This document shows, in pieces, positions 56,081 through 64,000 of a DNA stretch of 64,000 bases. The notes below the pieces were generated by a model. That model did not search any database. It had not been told where the DNA came from and saw nothing but the letters and a program-made list of their open reading frames with translations. Numbering within the stretch: the first letter of the stretch is position 1; the number at the start of each line of letters is the position of its first letter. The stretch covers positions 50,515 through 114,514 of the forward strand of contig NZ_JAKZEW010000008.1 in NCBI RefSeq assembly GCF_022548875.1, read 5' to 3'. The position numbers and the translations under genes are program-made. Source of the DNA: Glycomyces sp. L485 (GTDB lineage: Bacteria; Actinomycetota; Actinomycetes; Mycobacteriales; Micromonosporaceae).

Positions 56081-57597
56081 CGCTCGCGAAGTCGCCCCCT
56101 ACGACGACCACCGGAGCGGACCGGTCCAGACAGCTCACCGTCCTCGCGTTGGCGGTGCTCGCTCTGGCGATGCTGCTGCCCGTGGGCTTCTGGCCGTCGG
56201 ACGTCCGCGACCAGCTGGTGTTCAGGGCCCTGTCGGTCACGCTGCTGGCGTTCGCCGCGCTGCGGTTGATCACCCTGCTGCCCGGCAACGAGCACGGCAT
56301 CGGACGCTGGCGGCTCGGCCCCTGGTATCTGTTGTGGACGGGCCTGGCCTTCGGGCTGGCGTCGCTGACGTGGCTGGGTCCGCAGACCGGCTCGGCGACG
56401 CGCATCGCGCTGCCCAGCGTCGTGACGGGCCTCGGGGTGCTGGGCCTTGCCGTGGTGGCGTGGACCGTCGGCTACCTGCTCGGTCCGCCGCGCGGCCTCC
56501 GCAATGCGGCGGGAAAGGGGCTGTCGCTGTTGCTGAGGGGGACGGGCGCCACCGTTCGCGGCGGCCTGCTGCCCTGGGTGTTCTATGCCGTCGCCACGGG
56601 TGCGCGGATCGTCGCCGTGCTGCTCACCGGCAGGTTCGGATACGTCGGCGACCCTAGCGAACTGGTCAGCACCGCACAGCCGTACAACCAGCTGCTGCAT
56701 CTGCTGTCCACCTTCGCGCTCTTCGCCATCGCGGCGGCGTCGTACCGCGCGTTCAATCCCGCGATCGGCGGCAGCAAGATCGCATTGTGGACGCTAGTGG
56801 TCACCGAGGCCTTCGTCGGCTCCGTCGCCGGAAGCAAGAGCACGCTCCTGCTCGCCCTGGCCGCCGTCCTCATCCCTTACGGCGCGCTGCGGCGCAGGCT
56901 TCCACTCCGACTGCTCCTGATCGGCGCCGTGCTCTTCCTGTGGATCGCCGTCCCGTTCAACACCGCCTACCGCGACGTCGTCCGCGGCGACGACGCGAAC
57001 CTGACGCCGTCGGAGGCCGTCGCGGCGGCGCCGCAGGTCCTGACCGACACCGTGACCGCCCAGTCGCCGGTCGACACCGTGAGCGATTCGGCGGACGCCA
57101 TGCTCCGGCGCATCCGCGAGATCGACAGCATCGCGATCATCACCCAGATGACGCCCGACCCCATCGCCTACCGCAGTCCGTGGGAGTTCGCCCTCGCTCC
57201 GACCGTGGGGCTCGTGCCGCGCGCGATCTGGCCGGAGAAGCCGATCTATGCCAACGGATACGAGTTCAGCCAGGAGTACTACGGGATTCCCAGCACCACG
57301 TACACATCGACCGCGATCACCGGGCTCGGCGACCTGTACCGGCACGGGGGGCTGTGGACGGTCGCGGTCGGAATGGTCGTGATCGGGGCCGGATGCAGGC
57401 TCTTCGACCTCCTGTTCCAGCCCGAGTCCGATCCGCGGGCACTGTGCTTCGTCGTCGGCCTCCTGCCGGTCGTCGTCAAGTCCGAAATAGATATCAGTCT
57501 GCTGCTCACCGGCATTCCCGGCGGCGTCGCCGTCGCCGTGGTCGGCGCCAGGCTGATGTGCCGCCCCGACCCGAATCCAACCGAGGAGCGCCCATGA
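56077..57597 (+). CDS. Polysaccharide polymerase (Wzy-like)
   Basis: A 506-residue membrane protein with about 11-12 helices and a large loop (about 310-400) carrying IREIDSIAIITQMTPDPIAY and LVPRAIWPEKP, patterns shared with actinobacterial O-antigen polymerase-type proteins. It lies where a polymerase is expected between glycosyltransferases. Start at 56077 is fixed by the 4-bp overlap. Confidence 0.8.
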   Translation: MTLAKSPPTTTTGADRSRQLTVLALAVLALAMLLPVGFWPSDVRDQLVFRALSVTLLAFAALRLITLLPGNEHGIGRWRLGPWYLLWTGLAFGLASLTWLGPQTGSATRIALPSVVTGLGVLGLAVVAWTVGYLLGPPRGLRNAAGKGLSLLLRGTGATVRGGLLPWVFYAVATGARIVAVLLTGRFGYVGDPSELVSTAQPYNQLLHLLSTFALFAIAAASYRAFNPAIGGSKIALWTLVVTEAFVGSVAGSKSTLLLALAAVLIPYGALRRRLPLRLLLIGAVLFLWIAVPFNTAYRDVVRGDDANLTPSEAVAAAPQVLTDTVTAQSPVDTVSDSADAMLRRIREIDSIAIITQMTPDPIAYRSPWEFALAPTVGLVPRAIWPEKPIYANGYEFSQEYYGIPSTTYTSTAITGLGDLYRHGGLWTVAVGMVVIGAGCRLFDLLFQPESDPRALCFVVGLLPVVVKSEIDISLLLTGIPGGVAVAVVGARLMCRPDPNPTEERP

Positions 57598-58676
57598 ACC
57601 GCAAAGTCCTGCTGCTCGCCCCGTCTCGCGGTCTCGGCGGCGGCATCGAACGCTACGCCGCCGCCATCGAGGCGTCACTGCACACCAGTGAAATACCATG
57701 CGGCAGAATCGATCTGCGCGCCCCCGGCCGTCCCGGCGGGCTGAGAGGCAAGATCCGGTTCATCGGCGAGGTCGGCCGGGCGGTCCGCTCCAGCGGCGCC
57801 CCGACCCGCCTCATCGTGGCCCACCGCAACCTGCTGCCCGCCGTCTACGCCGCGGCCCGCCAGCGCCACTACAGCGGAACGACCGTGATCCTCCACGGGC
57901 ACGAGACCTGGTCGGCCCAGCGGCGCCGAGCGAGCCGCATCATGCGACGCGAGGACGTGCGCATCGTCGCCGGAAGCAGCTTCACAGCCGGTGCCGTCGC
58001 CCCGGTCTGCCGGGCGGGCGTCCTGCACCCCGGCATCGCCGCCGACTGGTACCGCACCCTCGTCGACGCCTCCCGGCCCCGTCGCGGGAGCGCCGACCGC
58101 TTCGAGCTGATCACCGCGTTCCGGCTCCCGGACTGGAAGACCAAGGGCCTTCCCACCGTCATCGAAGCGGTCGAGCTGCTGGGCGAGCCCAGGATCCGGC
58201 TCACCGTCTGCGGGACCGGTCGAGCGCCGAGCGAGCTGCGCGAGGCGATCGACCGCCGCCCTTGGGCCACGCTCGCGCCGAACCTCACCGACGGCGAACT
58301 CGCGGAGCGGCTCGGCCGAGCGGACCTGTTCGTTCTGGCCACCCGCACCCGGGCCGGAGCGCGCGCGAGCGGCGAAGGGTTCGGGTTGGCCATGTTGGAA
58401 GCCCAGCTCGCGGGCACACCCGTCATCGCCCCCGCCTACGGGGGCGGCCACGACGCTTTCCAGCACGGCCTCACCGGCCTGTCCCCCGTCGACGAGACGC
58501 CGCAGGCGCTCAGCTCTTCTCTAGCGGCGATGCTCGGGGACGACCGGCTGCGAGAGCGGATGGCGCGTGCCGCGGCCGATTGGTCGCGGCACCGGTTCGA
58601 CCCGGCGCACTACACCGAGCACCTGGTTCGGGCCCTGCTCGGTGACCACGTGGGCGACTTCGGAGGGATTCGATGA
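57594..58676 (+). CDS. Family 4 glycosyltransferase
   Basis: A 360-residue GT-B enzyme with LAPSRGLGGGIERYAAAIEA, the acceptor-side HGHETWSAQRRRASR and GEGFGLAMLEAQLAGTPVIA plus PAYGGGHDAF in the donor lobe. ATG at 57594 overlaps the polymerase stop by 4 bp; CGAGGAG lies just before. Confidence 0.88.
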   Translation: MNRKVLLLAPSRGLGGGIERYAAAIEASLHTSEIPCGRIDLRAPGRPGGLRGKIRFIGEVGRAVRSSGAPTRLIVAHRNLLPAVYAAARQRHYSGTTVILHGHETWSAQRRRASRIMRREDVRIVAGSSFTAGAVAPVCRAGVLHPGIAADWYRTLVDASRPRRGSADRFELITAFRLPDWKTKGLPTVIEAVELLGEPRIRLTVCGTGRAPSELREAIDRRPWATLAPNLTDGELAERLGRADLFVLATRTRAGARASGEGFGLAMLEAQLAGTPVIAPAYGGGHDAFQHGLTGLSPVDETPQALSSSLAAMLGDDRLRERMARAAADWSRHRFDPAHYTEHLVRALLGDHVGDFGGIR

Positions 58677-59452
58677 ATCCCGGCCGAGTCCTCAAACACC
58701 GAGTGCGCGCGATCCCGGTGCTCGGACCGGCTCTCTCGCTGACCGTCCGAACGGTCCGCGACGGCCGATTCCCGGGATCGGCCCCGTACTGGGAGCGCCG
58801 CTACGCTCGCGGCGGCGACTCCGGAGCGGGGTCGCGCGGGGTACTCGCCGAGTTCAAGGCGAAGGTGCTCAACGAGATCGTCGCCGAGCACCGCATCGAC
58901 TCCGTCATCGAGTTCGGCTGCGGCGACGGCTCGCAGCTCGCACTCGCCGACTACCCGCGTTACCTGGGATTCGACGTGTCACCGACGACGTTGCGGCAGG
59001 CCATCGCCAGATTCGCGGACGATCGGACGAAGAGCTTCGCGCTCTATGACCCGGAGTGCTTCGCCGACCGCGCCCGAATCGTCACCGCCGACCTGGCCCT
59101 GTCGCTCGACGTGATCTACCACCTCGTCGAGGACCACGTCTACGAGCTGCACCTGAGACACGTCTTCACCGCCGCCCGACGACAGGTGGTCCTGTTCACC
59201 AGCGACACCGACGACCCCTACCTGTCGGGGACCTTCGCTCCCCACGTCCGCCATCGCCCGGTGACGCGGGATGTCGCCGAACGCTTCCCCGATTGGCGAC
59301 TGCGCGAACGCGTGAGGAACCCTCACACCTACCGCGAAGGCGATCCGTCGGGCTCGTTCGCCGACTTCCTCGTCTACGAGCGGGCCGACGGTTCAGCGCA
59401 GGCGGCCCGGAGCGACGGCGAACAGGTCGGTCGCCGACTCCTCGGGCGGTAG
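58673..59452 (+). CDS. Class I SAM-dependent methyltransferase
   Basis: A 259-residue protein with motif I VIEFGCGDGSQLALADYPRY (near 80) and SLDVIYHLVEDHVYELHLRH, like the small polysaccharide-cluster methyltransferases that begin YWERRYARGGDSG. 4-bp overlap at the start. Its last 60 bp overlap the 3' end of the opposite-strand methyltransferase. Confidence 0.82.
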   Translation: MNPGRVLKHRVRAIPVLGPALSLTVRTVRDGRFPGSAPYWERRYARGGDSGAGSRGVLAEFKAKVLNEIVAEHRIDSVIEFGCGDGSQLALADYPRYLGFDVSPTTLRQAIARFADDRTKSFALYDPECFADRARIVTADLALSLDVIYHLVEDHVYELHLRHVFTAARRQVVLFTSDTDDPYLSGTFAPHVRHRPVTRDVAERFPDWRLRERVRNPHTYREGDPSGSFADFLVYERADGSAQAARSDGEQVGRRLLGR

Positions 59453-60226
59453 GAGCGGATGCAGCCTTCCGCGAGCGTCGGGCCGCATGAACGTGTACCC
59501 GTACTCGCGAAGCAGCTCGGCCACCGGCGCGCGGGTCTCGGAGAGCACCTTACGGCTCATGGTGTTCCATTCCAGTTGCAGGACACCGATCCGGTGCTCG
59601 CTCAACGCCCGCCGGGCGCCTTCGAGGACGAGCCGCTCGGCTCCCTCCACATCGATCTTGACGCCGGCGGCGCGCCGGTCGGCGAGCACGTTGTCGAGCG
59701 TGTCGACCGCGACCCGCTCCCCCGGCCCGTCGGCGTCGAACACCAGATGATTCATGGTGTCCTTGTCTCCGGTGAGTCGCAGCAGGCCCGGACGTTCGGC
59801 CAATGCGCACTGCACCACCGAGATCGGGAAGTCGTTGAGCGCGACATTGCGCCGCAGCCGCCGCACGGAGGCCGAGCCGGGCTCGACGGCGATGACGGTC
59901 GCACCGAGATCACCGGCCCACAGCGCGTAGGCCCCTACGTTGCTGCCGACATCGACGAACAGGTCGCCGGGGCGAAGCAGAGGTTCCCATGCCCGCATCT
60001 CGTTCCAGTCCGGCGGATTCGCATAGCGGACCTTCGAGGCCGCCGTCACGTGCAGCTCGGCCCACATTAGGCCCCGCTCACCGATGGCGGTGAGCACCGG
60101 CCTGCCCATGCGCGCCCGGAGCTGGAAGCCGATCGCCCGGCGGACCGCCGCCATGCGCCGACCGCTGTTGGCCGGATGGCTCCAGACGAATCCGAGCACC
60201 CCTCGGGCCTGAGCGAACACGGTCAT
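59393..60226 (-). CDS. FkbM-family methyltransferase, opposite strand
   Basis: A 277-residue enzyme with FVDVGSNVGAYALWAGDLGA, VIAVEPGSASVRRLRRN and KIDVEGAERLVLEGARRAL, all FkbM hallmarks. ATG at 60226 has AGGAGG 6 nt upstream; an earlier ATG at 60256 does not. It is the only minus-strand gene inside the cluster and its last 60 bp overlap the preceding methyltransferase gene tail-to-tail. Confidence 0.87.
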   Translation of the reverse strand: MTVFAQARGVLGFVWSHPANSGRRMAAVRRAIGFQLRARMGRPVLTAIGERGLMWAELHVTAASKVRYANPPDWNEMRAWEPLLRPGDLFVDVGSNVGAYALWAGDLGATVIAVEPGSASVRRLRRNVALNDFPISVVQCALAERPGLLRLTGDKDTMNHLVFDADGPGERVAVDTLDNVLADRRAAGVKIDVEGAERLVLEGARRALSEHRIGVLQLEWNTMSRKVLSETRAPVAELLREYGYTFMRPDARGRLHPLLPPEESATDLFAVAPGRLR

Positions 60227-60374
60227 GAGGTCCCTCCTCCGCCGCCACGACGGCAAGTCCTGGAACCAAATCGACGCATGTCATTCCTTCTGATGAATAG
60301 CACCATATGGCGATCAATAGAACGATAAGTCCATATCATACTGATACATATCCATCGTTCGGGAGGATTCAACA

Positions 60375-61754
60375 GTGGAGTTGCGTTCAGGCCTACGACT
60401 GCTGCGCGAGCATTGGCTGCTGATCACCATGGTCACCGCCATGGCCGTCGCCGCGAGCGGCTTCGCCACTTGGAGCCAGACGCCGCAGTACGCCTCCCGG
60501 GTCACCTTCTTCATCTCGGCGTGGACCGATCCGAACGACACCGCCTCGGCCTACCAGGGAAGCCTGCTGTCCGAGCAGAAGGTCAAGTCCTACGCCGAAC
60601 TCCTGCGCACCCGGAGCGTGATGGACAACGTCGTCGACGACCTGGACCTCGACCTCACTCCGCAGCAGCTGGCGGACAAGGTCACCACCTCCGTCGTCCC
60701 CGACACCGCACTGCTCAACGCCACTGTTACCGACCCCTCCCCCGAGGCAGCCCGGCGGATCGCCCGGTCGATCGGCCGCGAATTCGCCACACTGGTCCCG
60801 TCCCTGGAGAACTCCTCCGAGTCGCGGCAGGCGGCCGTCGAGGTCACGGTCGTCAACCAGGCCGAGCTGCCGACGCACCCGGTGACCCCCAAGCCGGTGA
60901 GGAACCTGGTGCTGGCGGCGATCATCGGCCTGCTCGCCGGGTTCGGCATCGCCGTCGCCAGGCGGTCGCTCGACACCACGATCAAGTCCGCCGAGCAGTT
61001 GGAGCATTTCACCGGCGTGCCGACCCTCGGCACCATCGCCGCCGACCGGAAGATGGCGAAGACACCGCTGATCGTGCACGACCCGCACGGCTTCAGGGCC
61101 GAGGACGTCCGCAAGATCCGCACCAACCTCCAGTTCGTCGACGTCGACCGGCCGCACAAGGTGATCCTGGTGTCCGGTTCGCTCCCCAGCGAAGGCAAGA
61201 CCACCATGGCGTGCAACCTCGCGATCGCGCTGGCTGAGGCCGGCAAGCGAGTCATACTCGTCGACGCGGACCTGCGGAAGCCCAGGGCCGCAGGCTTCCT
61301 CGGCCTCCCGAACGGCACCGGTCTGACCGATGTCCTGGTGGGCACCGTGCCACTCGACGCGGCGGCGCAGTCATGGGGCAAGGACCTCCTCACGGTCCTC
61401 TCGACCGGTTCCACCCCGCCCAATCCCAGCGAGCTGCTCGGCTCCCGCCAGATGGGCGAGCTCCTCGACAAGCTGCGGGCGTCCTACGACATGGTCCTCA
61501 TCGACGGGCCGCCGATCCTCCACGTCGCGGACGCGGTGGCCACGGCGGCCTCATGCGACGGCGTGCTCATGGTGGTGCGGCAGGGAAGCACGCGCCGCGA
61601 GCAACTGCAGGAGGCGCTCGACTCGCTCCGAAACGTCAAGGCTCCGGTGCTCGGAACCGTGCTCAACTTCGCCCCGGCGTCGAACCGCAAGGCTTACGCC
61701 TACGGGTACCTCGCGCCGCAGCAGCCGCGGAGGTCGGAGGCGAAGTCCCATTAG
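60375..61754 (+). CDS. Polysaccharide copolymerase/BY-kinase fusion (Wzz-CpsD type)
   Basis: The 459-residue protein has an N-terminal Wzz domain with two membrane helices (about 15-32 and 175-195) and a cytoplasmic P-loop tyrosine kinase: Walker A GSLPSEGKTTMACN, Walker A' VDADLRKPRA, Walker B MVLIDGPPIL. The C-terminal tail has a small Tyr group (AYAYGYLAP), the likely autophosphorylation site. It sets polymer length and activity. GTG start with GGAGG 8 nt upstream; the 148-bp AT-rich region before it has its own promoter. Confidence 0.9.
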   Translation: MELRSGLRLLREHWLLITMVTAMAVAASGFATWSQTPQYASRVTFFISAWTDPNDTASAYQGSLLSEQKVKSYAELLRTRSVMDNVVDDLDLDLTPQQLADKVTTSVVPDTALLNATVTDPSPEAARRIARSIGREFATLVPSLENSSESRQAAVEVTVVNQAELPTHPVTPKPVRNLVLAAIIGLLAGFGIAVARRSLDTTIKSAEQLEHFTGVPTLGTIAADRKMAKTPLIVHDPHGFRAEDVRKIRTNLQFVDVDRPHKVILVSGSLPSEGKTTMACNLAIALAEAGKRVILVDADLRKPRAAGFLGLPNGTGLTDVLVGTVPLDAAAQSWGKDLLTVLSTGSTPPNPSELLGSRQMGELLDKLRASYDMVLIDGPPILHVADAVATAASCDGVLMVVRQGSTRREQLQEALDSLRNVKAPVLGTVLNFAPASNRKAYAYGYLAPQQPRRSEAKSH

Positions 61755-61764
61755 ACCGGACATC

Positions 61765-62385
61765 GTGACCGAGGACGATCCAGGTCGTACCCGGCCGTTC
61801 GGCATCCTCTACGTCTGCACCGCGAACCTCTGCCGGTCCGTGCTCGCCGAGCGGCTGACCCGCCGGGGCATCGAGGACCGGCTCGGTCAGGGCGCCGACC
61901 GATTCGATGTCTCCAGTGCCGGCATCCGTGCCACGCCGGGCCTCGGCATGCCGCCCCAGGTCGCCCGCTATCTGCTGCGGCACGGGGCCGACGCCGGATC
62001 GTTCGCCTCCCGGCGATTGAGCCCGGCGATCGTGGAGCGGGCCGACCTGGTGCTCACCGCTGCACGCGCCGAGCGCGACAGCGTCATCGCCGCGTTGCCG
62101 GCGGCGCTCGCGCGCACCTTCACCATCAACGAGTTCGCCCGCCTGGCGACACGGACGACCGAATTCGCGGCCGGAACGGCCGCCGAGACCGAGACGCGAG
62201 TCAGGTCCATCATGGAGGAGGTCTTGACACTGCGCGGACAGGTGGCAAGAGACCCATGCGACGACGACGTGCCCGACCCCACCAGAGGCCGGAGGTCCCT
62301 CCAGCGATGCACCCAGAGCATCGACTCGGCGGTGACCGCGATCCTGGACGTCCTAGCAGACGGAGCCGATACCCCAGTACGATGA
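61765..62385 (+). CDS. Low-molecular-weight protein-tyrosine phosphatase
   Basis: A 206-residue phosphatase with the P-loop Cys18-Thr-Ala-Asn-Leu-Cys-Arg24-Ser (CX5RS) and a DPCDDD segment holding the general-acid Asp. It follows the BY-kinase gene by 10 bp and most likely reverses its autophosphorylation. It is about 50 residues longer than typical LMW-PTPs, mostly at the C-terminus. The GTG at 61765 has only a weak ribosome site. Confidence 0.88.
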   Translation: MTEDDPGRTRPFGILYVCTANLCRSVLAERLTRRGIEDRLGQGADRFDVSSAGIRATPGLGMPPQVARYLLRHGADAGSFASRRLSPAIVERADLVLTAARAERDSVIAALPAALARTFTINEFARLATRTTEFAAGTAAETETRVRSIMEEVLTLRGQVARDPCDDDVPDPTRGRRSLQRCTQSIDSAVTAILDVLADGADTPVR

Positions 62386-62396
62386 CGCGGCTGGAT

Positions 62397-62864
62397 CTAC
62401 CGCCGCTTCGCGTCCATCCGTTCGAGGACCTGCTCCGACAGCCGGCCGAGCTCGGCCAGTTCGTCGGGACCGAGGGCGTCGATCACCAGGCTCCGGACTG
62501 CGGCCACGTGCTTGGGCGCGGCGGCCTCGATGACCTCGCGACCGTGCGAGGTGATGACCACGAAAGCGCCGCGGCCGTCCTCGGCGCATTCTTCGCGGGC
62601 CACCAGCTCCCGCTTGGCCATCCTGCGGATCTGGTGGGACAGGCGACTCTGCTCCCATTCGAGCTCTCTGGCGAGCTCCTGGAATCGCACGCGCCCCTCG
62701 GGGACGTCGGTGAGCGCGACGAGTATCTCGAAATCGGCGCCCGACAGCTTCGAATGCGCCTGAAGGTCGGAGACCAGGCGCGCGGAGAGCTTCTGGTGCA
62801 GCCGGATGAAGGCGCGCCAGGCCCGCTGCTCCTCCGCACTCAACCACTGGACGTCGTCGTTCAC
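62397..62864 (-). CDS. MarR-family transcriptional regulator
   Basis: A 155-residue winged-helix regulator: LSGADFEILVALTDVPEGRV, WEQSRLSHQIRRMAKREL (recognition helix) and the wing DGRGAFVVITSHGREV. GTG at 62864 gives the normal family length; an ATG at 62897 is possible. It is divergent from doxX and probably controls it. Confidence 0.88.
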   Translation of the reverse strand: MNDDVQWLSAEEQRAWRAFIRLHQKLSARLVSDLQAHSKLSGADFEILVALTDVPEGRVRFQELARELEWEQSRLSHQIRRMAKRELVAREECAEDGRGAFVVITSHGREVIEAAAPKHVAAVRSLVIDALGPDELAELGRLSEQVLERMDAKRR

Positions 62865-62885
62865 GAGACCAATACTACCTGACAC

Positions 62886-62928
62886 TTGACACATCATCTA
62901 TTGCTCGCTATCGTAAATGACACGTCAT
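62886..62928 (+). promoter_or_regulatory. doxX promoter with overlapping MarR-like operator
   Basis: TTGACA (62886-62891) and TATCGT (62909-62914) are spaced by 17 bp, a good sigma-70-type promoter reading toward doxX. ATGAC-AC-GTCAT (62917-62928), a 5-2-5 inverted repeat, lies at the expected transcription start and could be the MarR site. Confidence 0.55.
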
Positions 62929-62983
62929 GTAACACCGGCCGGTGAGTGACGAATCAACCAACTCATTTCGATAGGCATGCACC

Positions 62984-63361
62984 ATGAACCTCATTCTTTG
63001 GATCCTGGCGGGCCTGCTCGCCGCATTCTTCCTGTTCGCCGGTGCCTCGAAGCTGGCCCAACCCAAGGAGAAGCTCACCGCCACGCCCAATATGGCCTGG
63101 GCGCAGGACTTCTCCCCCGGCTCGATCAACCTCATCGGCGCCCTCGAAGTGCTGGCCGCGGTCGGACTGATCCTGCCCGCCGTGTTCGACCTCGCCACGG
63201 TCCTGGTGCCGTTGGCAGCCACCGGCCTGGTGCTGCTGATGATCGGTGCGGCGATCACCCACGCCCGGCGCAGCGAAGGCCAGGCGGTCGTGATGAACCT
63301 CGTCCTGCTGGCAGTCGCCACCACCGTGCTCTGGGGCCGCTTCGGCTCGTACGCCTTCTAG
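62984..63361 (+). CDS. DoxX-family membrane protein
   Basis: A 125-residue protein with four predicted helices (ILWILAGLLAAFFLFAGASK; INLIGALEVLAAVGLILPA; VLVPLAATGLVLLMIGAAIT; VMNLVLLAVATTVLW). The GASKLAQP and GALEVLAAVGLILP motifs are typical of DoxX. Such proteins take part in thiol or oxidative-stress responses. Only AGG is seen as a ribosome site. Confidence 0.88.
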   Translation: MNLILWILAGLLAAFFLFAGASKLAQPKEKLTATPNMAWAQDFSPGSINLIGALEVLAAVGLILPAVFDLATVLVPLAATGLVLLMIGAAITHARRSEGQAVVMNLVLLAVATTVLWGRFGSYAF

Positions 63362-63400
63362 CATCCGCCAGACCGCCCTCGGTTCAGCGAGACTGCGACA

Positions 63401-63432
63401 GACCGGCCCGCGGCGAGCGCCCCGGGCCGGTC
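63401..63432. terminator. Bidirectional hairpin between doxX and the ABC exporter gene
   Basis: GACCGGCCCG (63401-63410) pairs perfectly with CGGGCCGGTC (63423-63432) around a 12-nt loop, in the gap between two convergent stops. Confidence 0.65.
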
Positions 63433-63458
63433 GCGTCCGATCCGGTTTCATCCGGCGA

Positions 63459-64000
63459 TCATGCGGACGAATACGAATCGGCATGCGCTCCATACATCTC
63501 GGCGTAGGCACCGTCGGCTTCCATCAGCTCCTCGTGGCCGCCGGATTCGATCAAACGGCCGTCCTCCATCACCAGGATCAGATCTGCCCCGGCCACCGTC
63601 GAGAAGCGGTGAGAGACGATCACTGTGATCGATCCGGTGGTGGCGGCGATCTGCTTGGACCGGGCCATGTACGAGTCGAAGACGGCCTGTTCGCTGGGAG
63701 CGTCGAGCGACGCTGTCGGCTCGTCGAGCAGGAACAGCAACGGCCTCGGTCGCATGCACGACCGAGCCAGCGCCACCTTCTGCCATTGCCCTTCCGAGAG
63801 TTCCACTCCGCCGAAACGACTGCCGAGTTGTGTCTCGTCGCCGTCCGGCAGACGCGCCCGGAGGCTCTCCGCGTCGGCCGCCGCGACGGCCGCATCCAAA
63901 GCGGCCGCGTTGCCGTTCGGCAGATCGCCTATGGAGATCGCCTCCGCGAAGCTCGCCTGTTGACATCCTTCTCGCTCTAAAGGGACGAGGATTCCCGGCT
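63459..64000 (-). CDS. ABC transporter ATP-binding region, exporter type (5' part missing)
   Basis: The C-terminal 180 residues of an exporter-type ATPase are visible; the gene continues past the right edge. The signature is LSEGQWQKVALARS (the usual second Gly is replaced), Walker B LFLLDEPTASLDA, and the switch His in VIVSHRFSTVAGADLILVME. It ends after a 15-residue tail. Upstream residues (SFAEAISIGDLPNG) belong to the helical subdomain. Export of a lipid or peptide is typical for such genes, but the membrane part is not seen. Confidence 0.82.
   Translation of the reverse strand, partial: PGILVPLEREGCQQASFAEAISIGDLPNGNAAALDAAVAAADAESLRARLPDGDETQLGSRFGGVELSEGQWQKVALARSCMRPRPLLFLLDEPTASLDAPSEQAVFDSYMARSKQIAATTGSITVIVSHRFSTVAGADLILVMEDGRLIESGGHEELMEADGAYAEMYGAHADSYSSA

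Overview
The window is high-GC (about 70%) chromosomal DNA with tight actinobacterial-style operons, many GTG starts and frequent 4-bp stop/start overlaps. Gene content (7Fe ferredoxin, KorAB, narK-narGHJI, secreted glycosidases with ricin-type modules, LacI/GntR/TetR control) fits a soil or plant-associated Actinomycetota, but I cannot name the genus. I see no rRNA, tRNA, CRISPR array, phage or insertion sequence.

Region 1 (1-17.5 kb). After a partial GH43 xylosidase/arabinosidase comes an 11-gene minus-strand operon (11954 down to 692): GntR regulator, AprA-like flavoprotein, HEAT-repeat protein, AprB-like ferredoxin, sulfonate/nitrate-type ABC importer (its binding protein has an unusual C-terminal extension), 7Fe ferredoxin, 2-oxoacid:ferredoxin oxidoreductase KorAB and an Mrp ATPase. 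It reads as one import-plus-redox system for a small, probably sulfur-containing compound, and is the least explained unit here. A YeiH-type exporter with a divergent LysR regulator (also linked to sulfur in its family), a PP2C-like phosphatase, an inositol-phosphatase family protein and a secreted GH5-ricin enzyme with a CebR-like operator follow.

Region 2 (17.5-35.5 kb). An esterase and a PNPOx-fold protein lie beside decayed hydrogenase-maturation genes (a frameshifted endopeptidase and a HypF lacking two segments). Then come an ABC exporter pair and a complete nitrate-to-nitric-oxide module: narK, narGHJI and a three-part membrane-anchored copper nitrite reductase. DosR/DevR-like boxes precede both narG and nirK, suggesting hypoxic or NO control.

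Region 3 (35.5-45.4 kb). A hydroxyproline operon (epimerase and deaminase) carries the remnant of its third gene, an aldehyde dehydrogenase. A TetR-MMPL pair has a perfect operator. A GH39-like secreted glycosidase faces a LacI regulator across three LacI-type operators and what looks like the stump of an alpha-galactosidase gene.

Region 4 (45.4-62.4 kb). This is a Wzx/Wzy-type exopolysaccharide locus: a priming sugar transferase, an L-FucNAc transferase-like glycosyltransferase, capE-capF-capG for UDP-N-acetyl-L-fucosamine, further glycosyltransferases and methyltransferases, flippase, polymerase, a BY-kinase/copolymerase fusion and its cognate low-molecular-weight tyrosine phosphatase. Most genes overlap the next by 4 bp. 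The window ends with a MarR/DoxX divergent pair and a partial ABC exporter.
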